DNA from: Owenia fusiformis | Taxonomy: Eukaryota; Annelida; Polychaeta; Sabellida; Oweniidae | Direction of reading: 5' to 3' | Assembly (NCBI GenBank): GCA_903813345.2 | Contig: CAIIXF020000012.1 | Span: 6,593,615-6,657,614, forward strand | Length of the DNA: 64,000 nucleotides | In this document: positions 45,186 through 56,300 of the stretch, piece by piece | Position numbering within the stretch: position 1 is the stretch's first letter | Layout of the letters: the number at the start of each line of letters is the position of its first letter | Translations under genes and position numbers: made by a program | The notes under the pieces: generated by a model | The model's database searches: none | Told to the model about the DNA's origin: nothing | What the model saw: only the letters and a program-made list of their open reading frames with translations

Positions 45186-46053
45186 GGCGACAGGGTGTAT
45201 TGGAAGATATGTTTGTAAAACAAAGGCTCTAATTAAATGATTTTGAACTTTGGCCTTTAATTGTCAATTGACTTGGTTATGATATATGCAAATGTAATAG
45301 TACCCTAATACCAGACTATTTTAGAGTCCAGCCATACTGATTTTCTACCGGAAGAACTTTGATTTACACAGTCGATTATTTTATATTATAGTAACTTCTC
45401 TGAAAAGGGTCGGGCTAAATCTCTATTCATATTATGTTCAGGATTCCTTTAAAGTTTTACGTGAAACCACAATCCTAATGTCAACAAAATCATCTAATTT
45501 ATTTATCAAAGTCATAAGCAAGCATTACTAAAACAGCTGTCATTGGGTTTAAAATCCATTTTTTTAGTCAACAACCAAGCTTACTTTTGATTTCAGATTG
45601 ATCATACCCGTATTAACTAAAAACCCATCATTTAATAATTTTAAAATGTTCTCTTCTTTAACGAGAGAGCTTCAATCAGGGGTTTTGAGTAGAATCATTG
45701 CGTCACTTTTAATAAAGAGTTATTTTCAAACGATCTTTCTTGTGTTTGGTAATTTGATTCAAATGTAAAGTTATTACACTTGCGTAAATGTATCTTTGAA
45801 TCATACAACTCGACTTGTATAATGTGTTTTCAAATTCAATACGATTGATATTGCAATGTCTAATGAGGGCTGCTGATGTATAATTAAACACTTTACAAGC
45901 TTATTTGTCATTTCTTTGTAATATCGTTTAGATGACACGCACGGGACTTCTGAATCTTTAGATATTTATAACTCGTATACATTACATGCATTCACATTAG
46001 TCAAATCTATCTAATCTAAAAATTTAACAATCTAATAATTTCCATATTGTTGT
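45186..46053. other. Intergenic spacer
   Basis: AT-rich; no feature supported. Confidence 0.4.
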
Positions 46054-46061
46054 GATTGTGC

Positions 46062-46845
46062 TAGCCTTGCCCAAGTCGGTCTCTTTTACTTATATATCTT
46101 GATTTCTATTGTGACCGCCTTTACCCAAGAGAAAGCCACGTGCTTTACCGACAGTTTGTTGATGTCGGTAAAATTTGACCAATCAACGACGGCCCTGTAG
46201 TGTTTGCTCATTATTATGCACGGTCAAAAACGAGTACACTTTTCATGATCACCGGGACTTTTCACGAACAAATCTTGCACGAATTCATCATGAAAATACA
46301 AATATTTTATCAGATAAATATCTATCAGAGTTTAGTGGATGCCGGAGCATCGATTGGATAACCGGAGGTGATAAGATTTCAACAATAAACGTTGAAACGA
46401 TCGCTGATTACATTTTTATCGTTCATTTTCATCGCGAAATCAGTTTTAAATCAACATTGAATCGCATGATTTAATTTATATAAATGACGCTTACATTCCA
46501 ATGTACATTTAATTACAAAATATATTCATGAATGATATTGCAACTCAGCGGATCATTGGATTTCAAGTCGTAGACGGGAAGTTTGCTTTGTTTATGCAGC
46601 TCAACCTGATAATATAACGTTTTGATTGGTCAATCAGCATGAAGTCACACGTCGTGTCGTCCACGCACGCGATCTGTCAATCAATAAGGTTTCGCGATAC
46701 CCCTGATAGCGTAGGTATTATGGAAATCTCGGAACCATTGAATATCTCAGTCAGCATAATGTCAGCGGAGATGTCTTGGATTGTACAAGGCGGTAATAAT
46801 TCAAGATCAGATTAGTAAAAAAAATACCGACTTGGGCAAGGCTAC
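46062..46845. mobile_element. hAT-like MITE (784 bp) with 8-bp duplication
   Basis: TAGCCTTGCCCAAGTCGGT at the left end is mirrored as ACCGACTTGGGCAAGGCTA at the right; GATTGTGC occurs on both sides (46054-46061, 46846-46853). An 8-bp duplication is the hallmark of hAT elements. A 99-codon frame inside (46175-46474) does not resemble a transposase. Confidence 0.75.
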
Positions 46846-46853
46846 GATTGTGC

Positions 46854-47879
46854 GCTTTTTCCTAATATCATAACTTTTTATTCGAGTATTTAATATATTA
46901 ATAAATTTTCATTTCAGTCAGATAATCTTAGCAAATTGGAGCAAATATGACTTAAGGATATAGTCCTGAGAAAGGACATTTGCGGTTAGTGATTTGGTTT
47001 TCTGAATAAAAAGTCATTTTCTCCTTCCCTACCCCATTGGAGCGCCATCTGGCGTTTTGGAAGTGAATCGGGACTAAATATTTATAGGGTAGGTCCTAAT
47101 TTGTCTGAAAACATGTCAGAGGAACATGTGGGGAAATCTCATTTTAAGCTGGCGGCGGAGTGATTTTGACCTTGGTGATTTTACCAGAATTCTCTGAGAA
47201 ATCTGACGATAGAGGGGGTTAGTGTCTTCAAGTTTATTTATTTCAAAAATTCGGTGGACAAACCATGGTAAGATTGTCATAGCAGGCTAGGCGAGTCTCT
47301 CCCGAACACTGTGGTATGTTGCACTAGGCTTGGATACTAATCGTTAATAAGATACAGGGTTAAATGTTATAATGGCCACCTATGGGAAACTCTACTGTGG
47401 TCTTCAACCTTAAGTATTAGTAGTTTTATGTAGGTGAAGGCACCATATTAAGAGCAGCGCCCAATCGATGAGTTTTTGGTTCGATATTTTGAGTTATTGA
47501 TGAATTTGTTGTTAATTATGTGAAGCTTCGGGATCGTTAAGATTGGTTATACAGTCATGTAGTACGACATTGCGCGACATGTTGAATCTAATTTAGTTTT
47601 TTCCCTAGCCAAATACAACGACTTATAGATGCTAAAATCAGACGAAATGGCGGATAATTTGATATGCGTCAAAATTGACAGTGTTACAATTACACTGGCA
47701 TATTTATTTCCTTATTTTTACCCTTAAATAATAGCTATGTTTAAATATGTTGTATAAAATGTATAGATATGTGTTTGTGATCACTGCAAATTGGTATGTC
47801 ATCCCTTTAAATGTCCATAAAATGTATACATTTCTCAGCAAACAAGTTTGTGTTTTTTCTTGAGTTTGTGTTTGTTTTC
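46854..47879. other. Intergenic spacer
   Basis: No gene or repeat recognised; a few short frames only. Confidence 0.4.
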
Positions 47880-48675
47880 CTTTTCACACCCGGTGATCGT
47901 GAAAATGGGACGGAGGGGGGGGAGCAAGCAATTTCTGGTAGAAAAATGAACAAATCTGCAAAAATTATTTTTTCAAGAAAAGGTTTATGATTTAATTGCT
48001 AAACGAATAGGCGCACTGTATGGTAAAATATGTCGCGTATTCTACGAATTTTTTTTAGCCGATTCTCCTCTTAGGTATAAGATCTATTAAAAAAGGCGCA
48101 ACGCCACCAACGTGCAAAAGTCAATGTTTTTGCTTTAAATCAAGCATCAACGGCCTACACAACCTGCAATAAATATTTGTAAGTGACATTATCATCATAA
48201 AATTAATGACCTTAATGACTTAACAAAATATGTTTCCATACGTTATATAAAAAATAATCGAAAATAATTAAAATGGGACGGAGGGGGGAGGGGACGGAGG
48301 GGGGGGGGGGCGATATGTCTATAAGATATGATATGAGATGTTACTTGATTCTTTATATCCAGATTTTCCCATTATCTCCTTAATTACAAAGGGTCAGGAA
48401 TTGATAACATGTTGTACTTGTTAGGTTTAGTTAGAGGGGTCAAATTAAGGTTGGCAAAATATTCCAGGAGACTGTTTATCTATAAATGTTTACCTGTCTT
48501 AACGTTTTTACTTGCTGATTTGTAGGCATATCATACACAGCACATCACACTTTGGACATATAATTAGTTTCAGCGAAAATGTAATAAAATTAACATTTGG
48601 TAACATCACCAGCCGGTGTCGACTTATGAGACACAGTATACATTTTTATCTGAGTGTCACCCATTTGGTCAAATA

Positions 48676-48945
48676 TTACAATAAATACATATATTGCACT
48701 AAATGTGAATTGCAAAATGCATATGGTCGAAGACAAGTGTTACAATAAATACATATATTGCACTAAATGTGAATTGCAAAATGCATATGGTCGAGGACAA
48801 ATGTTACAATAAATACATATATTGCATTAAATGTGAATTGCAAAATGCATATGGTCGAGGACAAATGTTACAATAAACACATATATTGCACTAAATGTGA
48901 GATGCATATTGCATAATAAATACATATATTACACTTAATGTGAGA
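48676..48945. repeat. 64-bp tandem repeat, about four units
   Basis: Units begin TTACAATAAATACATATATT at 48676, 48740, 48804 and 48868, followed by a partial fifth; each includes AATGCATATGGTCGA. Confidence 0.9.
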
Positions 48946-49265
48946 AAATATATGCAAAGTACAGTACAGTATTTGGCGTAATAGGCGATGTGCCCATGGT
49001 ATGATTGGGTACACTAATTGGGAAACTTCCTGGCAGATTATTTAGTCTAAATTCGACATCTGCTGAAGACCAACATAATCAAAAATATTAACATATACTA
49101 GATATCTGGTAGCGAGGTTAATAATGAAACAACTTTAGTAACTGCTTACTCGAAAACTTGCATGTCCAAAAAGAAATATGATGCGATGTCTACATTTTTA
49201 TGATAAGTCTTCAAAAAATAAAAACTATTATACACATAAAAAGATAAACGCTCTCCTCCAAGATT

Positions 49266-50312
49266 TTGATAATCCTAAATAAATCTAACTACGAATACAA
49301 CTTGAAAACTTTCATATCAGGCTCATATTCCGATGACGAACATTTTTTACACTGTGGCGTCCCTCAAGGGTCTGTTTTAGGACCAGTCCTTTTCACTTTG
49401 TATATAAATGATATATTTAATGTTTCCAATATGATAAAATTAGTAATTTTTGCAGATGACACAAATATTTCCCTAGAAGATGACAACTTAGACAATCTTT
49501 ACTTGAGGGCAAATACTGAAATAAAAAGTATAATCAATTGGTTCAAAAATAACAAGCTTTCACTCAATATAGAGAAAACTAAATATATGTTATTTACTAA
49601 ATCAAGACTTAATAATATAAATTACCATCACTACAAGGTATATATTGGTGATAACCAAATTGAAAGAGTTGACTATATAAATTTTCTTGGCGTAATCATC
49701 GATGCAAATCTGAAATGGAATAGGCATACTGAATACATTGTTTCAAAAGTTTCAAAAATAATAGGCATTCTTTTTAAAGTAAGAAATAGATTATCAAGAC
49801 ATGCATTGCTAGACATTTACTATTCACTTGTTTACTCACATATTTCTTATTGCAATATCATATGGGGCAATGCCAATAAATCATTATTAACACCATTACT
49901 TAATCTCCAGAAAAAAATTGTAAGACTGATATGTAATGCAGATTACCAACAAACTAGTGCACCCCTATTTAGGGAATTGAAAATCTTAACAATTTTTGAC
50001 ATTCACAAGTTAGAGAAATCAAAATTTATGTATAATTGTGTTAAAGAACCATCAAATTTTCCTGCATATCTTTTCAAAAACTACTTTACATACATATATA
50101 ATCACAATGTTGGAAATCGTATTACTAGACAGTTCCACAATATACACCCCTGTAAAATAAAAACTGAATTGACAAAAAGGTCAGTGGCATATTCTGGTGC
50201 CATTTTATGGAATGCTTTGCCAATAGTACTTCGAACATGTAAAACTTTGAATTCTTTTAAACATAACATTAAAAAGGACCTTTTGGAAAAGATGAATGAA
50301 AACATTACATAA
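49266..50312 (+). CDS. LINE reverse transcriptase, C-terminal part (intact 348-residue frame)
   Basis: RNA-directed DNA polymerase of a jockey/CR1-type non-LTR retrotransposon, 5'-truncated. The frame begins inside the RT domain: HCGVPQGSVLGPVLFTLYIN (domain 4), VIFADDTNISL (catalytic FADD, domain 5), NKLSLNIEKTKYMLF (domain 6) and INFLGVIID (domain 7), then the thumb and a C-terminal region with LWNALP. The upstream sequence does not continue the RT, so the element cannot be active. The 3' end is a TATAAAC heptamer tail (about 50512-50542) that directly meets the right arm of the foldback. The absence of stops over 348 codons indicates recent insertion. A decayed relative lies at 13732-13975. 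Confidence 0.88.
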   Translation: MIILNKSNYEYNLKTFISGSYSDDEHFLHCGVPQGSVLGPVLFTLYINDIFNVSNMIKLVIFADDTNISLEDDNLDNLYLRANTEIKSIINWFKNNKLSLNIEKTKYMLFTKSRLNNINYHHYKVYIGDNQIERVDYINFLGVIIDANLKWNRHTEYIVSKVSKIIGILFKVRNRLSRHALLDIYYSLVYSHISYCNIIWGNANKSLLTPLLNLQKKIVRLICNADYQQTSAPLFRELKILTIFDIHKLEKSKFMYNCVKEPSNFPAYLFKNYFTYIYNHNVGNRITRQFHNIHPCKIKTELTKRSVAYSGAILWNALPIVLRTCKTLNSFKHNIKKDLLEKMNENIT

Positions 50313-51078
50313 AATCACATTTTGTTTATTTAATTATTTCTCTCAAGACTTCAAAGTTTCTGTATTGTATCTATTAATTGTATCTGTATTGTTATATGTT
50401 ATATTATATGTAATTTTGGTTGCTCTGCAACACATTTTGAAATAAGCACTGATACGCCCAATTACTAAGGGTGTCGAGTGCACACGTTTTGTACTTTACA
50501 TTGTTATATTATGAAATAAACTATAAACTATAAACTATAAACTTGTTATCAATTCCTAACCCATTGTAATTGAGGAGAAAATGGGAAAATTTGGATATAA
50601 AGTGAAGTAACATCTCTAATCATGTCGTATAGACATTTTGCTCCCCCCCCCCCTCCGTCCCCTCCCCCCCCCCATCCGTCCCATTTTAATTATTTTCGAT
50701 TATTTTTTATACAACGTATGGAAACGTATTTTGTAAAGTCATTAAGGTCATTAACTTTATGATGATAATGTCACTTACAAATATTTATTACAGGTTGTGT
50801 AGACCGTTGATGCTTGATTTAAAGCAAAAACATTGACTTTTGCACGTTGGTGGCGTTGCGCCTTTTTTAATAGATCTTATACCTAAGAAGAGAATCAGCT
50901 AAAAAAAATCGTAGAATACGCGACATATTTTACCATACCGTGCGCCTATTCGTTTAAGCAATTAAATCATAAACCTTTTCTTGAAAAAATAATTTTTGCA
51001 GATTTGTTCATTTTTCTACCAGAAATTGCTTGCTCCCCCCCCCTCCGTCCCATTTTCACGATCACCGGGTGTGCTTTT

Positions 51079-53324
51079 ACCCTTGCATGATTTAGATTTT
51101 GCCAGGTCGCAAAAAAAGAATCAACTTCTTGTAGGCTTATGCAGAATTGCGACAATTTTTCTAAACCTCCTCTCAGCTTGTGTCTCTATCCATTATATCT
51201 CTTTACTGTTTTACTAAAATTATGGTTATGCTAACGGTGTCTTATTCAAATAAATAAGCTGTTCATTTCTTATTTTTGTCTGTTTTAAAAGGCCTGCGTT
51301 TTAATGGACTAGTCCAAACAGCATTTCATGAAATAAAAAGAAAGCCAAACTGTTGAAAATAGTGTTACTCTGTTTTAACTTAGCATATTCTAATTCCAAG
51401 CAGAAAACTTATTTTATGTTAGATTAGGTTGCTTGTGGAAGAGAAACATGTGTATGATGAATGAACTGAGGTCACGGATCTAAAGTCTGATTGTCAAATA
51501 CATAAAATGTTAGGTCAATGATACTTACGTTAACTGTTTATTAGGATATCGTTCCGTACGTGATATTAAGAACATAAAGTGTGCTTTTACATTTTACTGA
51601 TCGGAACACACGGTTTAAGGGACAAATATAAGGAACCAAGAATTTAAGGTAATTATACAAGGAAAATTAGGACGACCAGTATGACTAATTATTTTCTCAT
51701 CACTTTAATTTGTTTTTAATGACTAATCGAGGTTGGAGCCTGTGACAAATAATATCTAAACGATCTTAACACTTCATTTTAAAAGAGAAAAGAGGATTCG
51801 AAAGTATTTCTTTAGATTACTATTTCGATATTCGATCGCATATTGTGACAATGACAGGACCGTTTTATATCGGACTTATCTTTATTTTTTGGGATCAATG
51901 AGCATATTTCCAAGACATTTATTAACCTTACCCATTTCAATAGTCCCTTTTCCATATAGCTTTGAAATCTTGTTAACGTCTCGTGCGTTTTTAATGAGAT
52001 TTCAGGAGATCAACATTTTTAACCATCAAAGACTAACGTTTTCTTCCATTTGATGACATATTTGAATTAGTCGGGCTAAATTCCCATTGAAACAATGTTG
52101 AAAAACCTTTAAAAGTTCTGTCTAGTCCTACCAACACCCATGATGCCATCCATTTTTCAATTTATATGGAAAATGATCAATTGGTCATAAATATCTCCCG
52201 CAATGCATCACTTCGAGTGGAACAAATTTTCATTGGTCCGTCGATTAAACCATGCCATACCTTTAAAGGATTTAAAGCAAATGTAATATCTTATTGTAAT
52301 ATTAGAGAGAAAAGGTGGGAAATTATGGGTACTAGATTAGACTAGACTAGTGTGGTTAGATGCCATAAAAAAAGAATATGATGGAAATTGTGTGATTTCT
52401 ATGATATTACGAATATTGTATATGTTAATGTAACTGCTTTCAAATGTTTTCTATGAATAAAAAAGGAATAAAAAAAAATAAAATAAAAAAAAATTCTCCC
52501 AACCTTAAAACCATGTTTTGCGTATTGTCGGGACGGTAAAGGTCATACTGTACTAATTTCAAGTTACAACCCTCACAATTGATGTAAGTCAAACATATAT
52601 AAACATGACATCAAACCTGCGTTATATACATGAGAACTTGGTTCTTTATTCTCAGCTTCCGGGAACTAAGTCGGTGACGTTACCGTAGAACATTTCATGA
52701 TTGCCATAAGGACCAATATTTTTATCGATTGTGCAAATATCCGTGAAGAGGAATGTCAAATAATGCTGAAATAATGTATTCAAAATCGGACTCAGTATAT
52801 TTCAATGGGGAAAAACCCGGATGTAAAAAATCTGTTCCCGGAATTGGAGCTCTTCAACAGGGGAGGTGACAGAGAATATTGTTGTCATTCTGAACTATCG
52901 CGTACACCTCTGTTATGATGTGCTATATAATTTCAAGACAGAATGACAGTTTATTTAATGAGTTTAAAGCTGAGAACGGGTATAGAAGGCAGATTGAACA
53001 GCCCAAAACAGCCAAATGTGACAATTTTAATGTCCAGTTAAATCAAAATGAGAAAACTTTTACATTTTCCACTTTAACAAGATTATTTCGATGAGTAACA
53101 ATCTCTTTTTTGTTACAGAGGTTTATGACTAAAAATTTCAAATCGAACTCTTAAAATGTTGTTTAGTTTTTCGAAATAGGACAATTTCTTCATGTAAGTA
53201 TGCTCATTAATTAGCATTAGTTCTTATCTGACTAGAAATGAATAAAAAGCTTGAGTAATTGCTTCACCCTTGTCCAAGACTGTGGGCCTTTGCATACACA
53301 TAAGCATTTCCTTTTGTTTAGAAA
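51079..53324. other. Spacer upstream of the SLC22 gene
   Basis: About 2.2 kb of AT-rich DNA. An A-rich run with AATAAA motifs at about 52455-52495 may be the 3' tail of a short retroelement whose body lies just before it; no coding content. The SLC22 promoter should be in the last few hundred bases. Confidence 0.4.
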
Positions 53325-56300
53325 ATGGGAAAGTCTACAGCCTCTGCATTACATTTTGACAGTCTGGTTAAAGAGATCGGCGGCTTTGGACGTTTCCAGC
53401 TCATAACATGCAGCCTTTGGGTCCTATTCTTTGGTTTAGCAGGGTGGCAATATTACATAACGGTGTATCTGATTACAGAAATGGACCATTGGTGTCAAAT
53501 ACCAGCATTTACACATTTCAATGTATCTACACTGAAACATTTTGCAATTCCAATGGAGAAAAATAGATTTGGAAATGAGATATTCAGTAAATGTCATATG
53601 TATGATTACAACTACACAGATTTGGGAAATAATAGGACGTTTGTCAGAGTGGAGAATATGACAACTGTCCCCTGTAAAACATGGTCTTATGACACATCTG
53701 TGTTTAAATCGTCACTTATTAGCCAGGTATGTTCAGAATTACTATTCATTTTGTATACTATTCTTACAAATATTGCGAGCATTACGGTATGTGGGTTTTC
53801 ATGTCTAATCGAAGAACTATGCTAACTAGAACCTGCTTACTGTTAACAAGATTTTGTAATGCAAATAATTCTATCTAGTAGCATATGTCACTTCACTTAA
53901 AGACAGAGCCTCCACTATAAAAGCAGCTTGACCAGTAAAAATGGAGTCATTCTAAATTTGAAAATATCAGGAATATGAAAAATTCTAATCATGAGGAATA
54001 ATTTTGATTTTCTGTTAGTTGTAGCCAACAGATCACCTTAAAAATTGTCACAGATATTTATGAATACATTCTCCTTGAAATCTATTAATCAATTATTGCA
54101 ATTATGCATTACTTTTTTAGAAATCCTTATTTGAAAATTGGTAATTTTTTTAATTAAGAGGAGTGGCCTAATTCAAATTACAACCAATGAGGTGAGGTAT
54201 TCAGGGTCACATGATGTAAAGTTTGTTTGTAAATCTTTCAAAGGCACATGTTATAAGTACCATTTCAATAAAACATAATTCATACTTCTGTTAATCATAA
54301 GAAATGTGTCATTTACTTACCTACATATGGTATATTAAAGATATGACTCCAAAGACATTATATAATTACAAAATCCAATGTATTTGCTTGATGTAAAAAT
54401 CTTCAAGATAACTGTATACTGTTCCAAAGACTCGAGATTACTACAATGTACTTGGCCATGGTTCACTTGGCTAACATTGATATAAGAAACTCATTTTCTA
54501 GAGTTTGATGATTTTACAAAAGTTTCTTTTTGCTCAAACTTGCTTTTACGAGTACTTTCGGCAAGTCAGTGTGAAGATAGCCCTGTCTTTAATTTATTGT
54601 TTCATATCCTGTTAGTTCAATCTCGAACATCATCACTCTATTTTTCTGATGGTTGAGACATGTTCACTGTATAATGACTGTGTAAGAATGAGGTCTCCTG
54701 AACAACACAAGGACAAATTCACTATTTTTGATGTTCCATTTGTCCAAAAACCTGTTTACAAATGGTTTTTACCTTAGAGAAAATTTATAAGAACGGGTCT
54801 CATATGGAACAACCCTAGGAAATGGGACAATTTATTATCTCTTACCATTTGCATATGGTTACATAAATATAAAAGATCATCAATTTCAAATTTGGAAACA
54901 CCCTGGTACAACATGGTAATAGAGGTTGAAAAGGGTTGAAAAGTGCAGAATTATTGCATAAATGAAGGGGATGACTTAGTGCAACCCTTTGTGGTAGGTA
55001 GGGACCAGATGAAAGAACCAATACAAGTTTTCAATTTGTACAGAATTTCCAATACATTTCAAGCTTTTGTGCTGGTATCTACATTTAATTCTTGAAATGA
55101 CCCCAAAAGCAATTGCTTTATGATATCAAATTTAGATGTTAGGGATTATTAGAACATGAATCAATTTACCTAAAGGAGACCTACATTTACTTTACATATA
55201 TTAACTGGAAAATCTATGTAGCAGCATAACAAAATGTATGAAGACTCATGGTTAAAAAATGTTGGTCAATTGCTATCATTCAGTTCATGTTCACTGACTG
55301 TAAAGTATGAAATTATAACATGTGCTTTTGTTATGTTTATAAACATAAATATTATCCCATAATTCATCACTATTAGCTGATTGGATAAGGATTTGATTGA
55401 CAAGCCTAATGGATGTGACTTGCCTTATAAGGTCTAATGAGCAACCAGGTGGTTCAGAAAGTCTGTCTTTAATAGTACTAATCTAAAGTTTCAAAAATGC
55501 CTTAGTTAAGCTTGGATATCCTGTTTAAGAACCCCTTATCTTACTATTGAAAATTAATTCTAGCAATACTATCCAGCATAAATATATTTCTTGAGACTCG
55601 ATCAACTTGAGTTCTTCTTAAAAAATGAGGATTTTAGCAACGGTTCATGGACATACCTGTAACATGGTGACATACAATGTACCTAATGGTATCCCGATGC
55701 TAAGTCTTTAGTCATTTGTGTATGTTCCTATGCCAAGTCAATGAAACGTTCCTGCAATCCTCATTATTTCAGAACTCAAGTTGATTGAGTCTCAACAAGT
55801 AGATTCAGGTTGGAGTGTTTTGCTAGAATCCGATTTTCAACAGTACTGTTGTAAGAATAGATCTTCTTAAACAGGACATAGGGCCTGCTTTTTAGAGCTG
55901 TTTGTTAGTACTGTTAGGCATGCATGCATGCATTAATCAGTTTCTGGCCAACCAGGAGACACTATAGTCATATTGTATCAAACGATTCTGTCATTGTATT
56001 GTGTCAACCAAAGAAGGAAAACGGTAGTCTGTTAATGGCAAAGCAATACCTTTATAAAGCAAGTATTTTCCTTATCTGATGAGCCCCTGATTCTTTTTAA
56101 AAATATTGTTGAAATATTTTGACTTGTGTAAAGAAGAATTTAAGCGTGTGATTAAAAGAGTGTTATCTGTTGCGCATGATTGCTGCATGCTGTTTTTAAT
56201 ACTTGCGCTAGAGTCCTCGTTTGAAACCACAAAACTTGGTTCTAGTGTAATAAATCCCCCGAATTCTTAAAAGTGAAGTGATTTAGAAAATATTGCAGAA

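Larger units (their letters stand above)
47885..51073. mobile_element. 3.2-kb foldback element with 531-bp inverted arms
   Basis: Arms 47885-48415 and 50543-51073 are inverted copies, about 95% identical over most of their length. Ends read CACACCCGGTGATCGTG and the complement. CTTTT lies on both sides (47880-47884, 51074-51078), a possible 5-bp duplication. Arms contain long G (or C) tracts around GGGACGGAGGG. The loop holds a 64-bp repeat array and a LINE whose tail abuts the right arm. Confidence 0.85.

Noticed and set aside
46175-46474. 99-codon plus frame
   Set aside because: Lies within a hAT-like MITE and shows no transposase or other motif.
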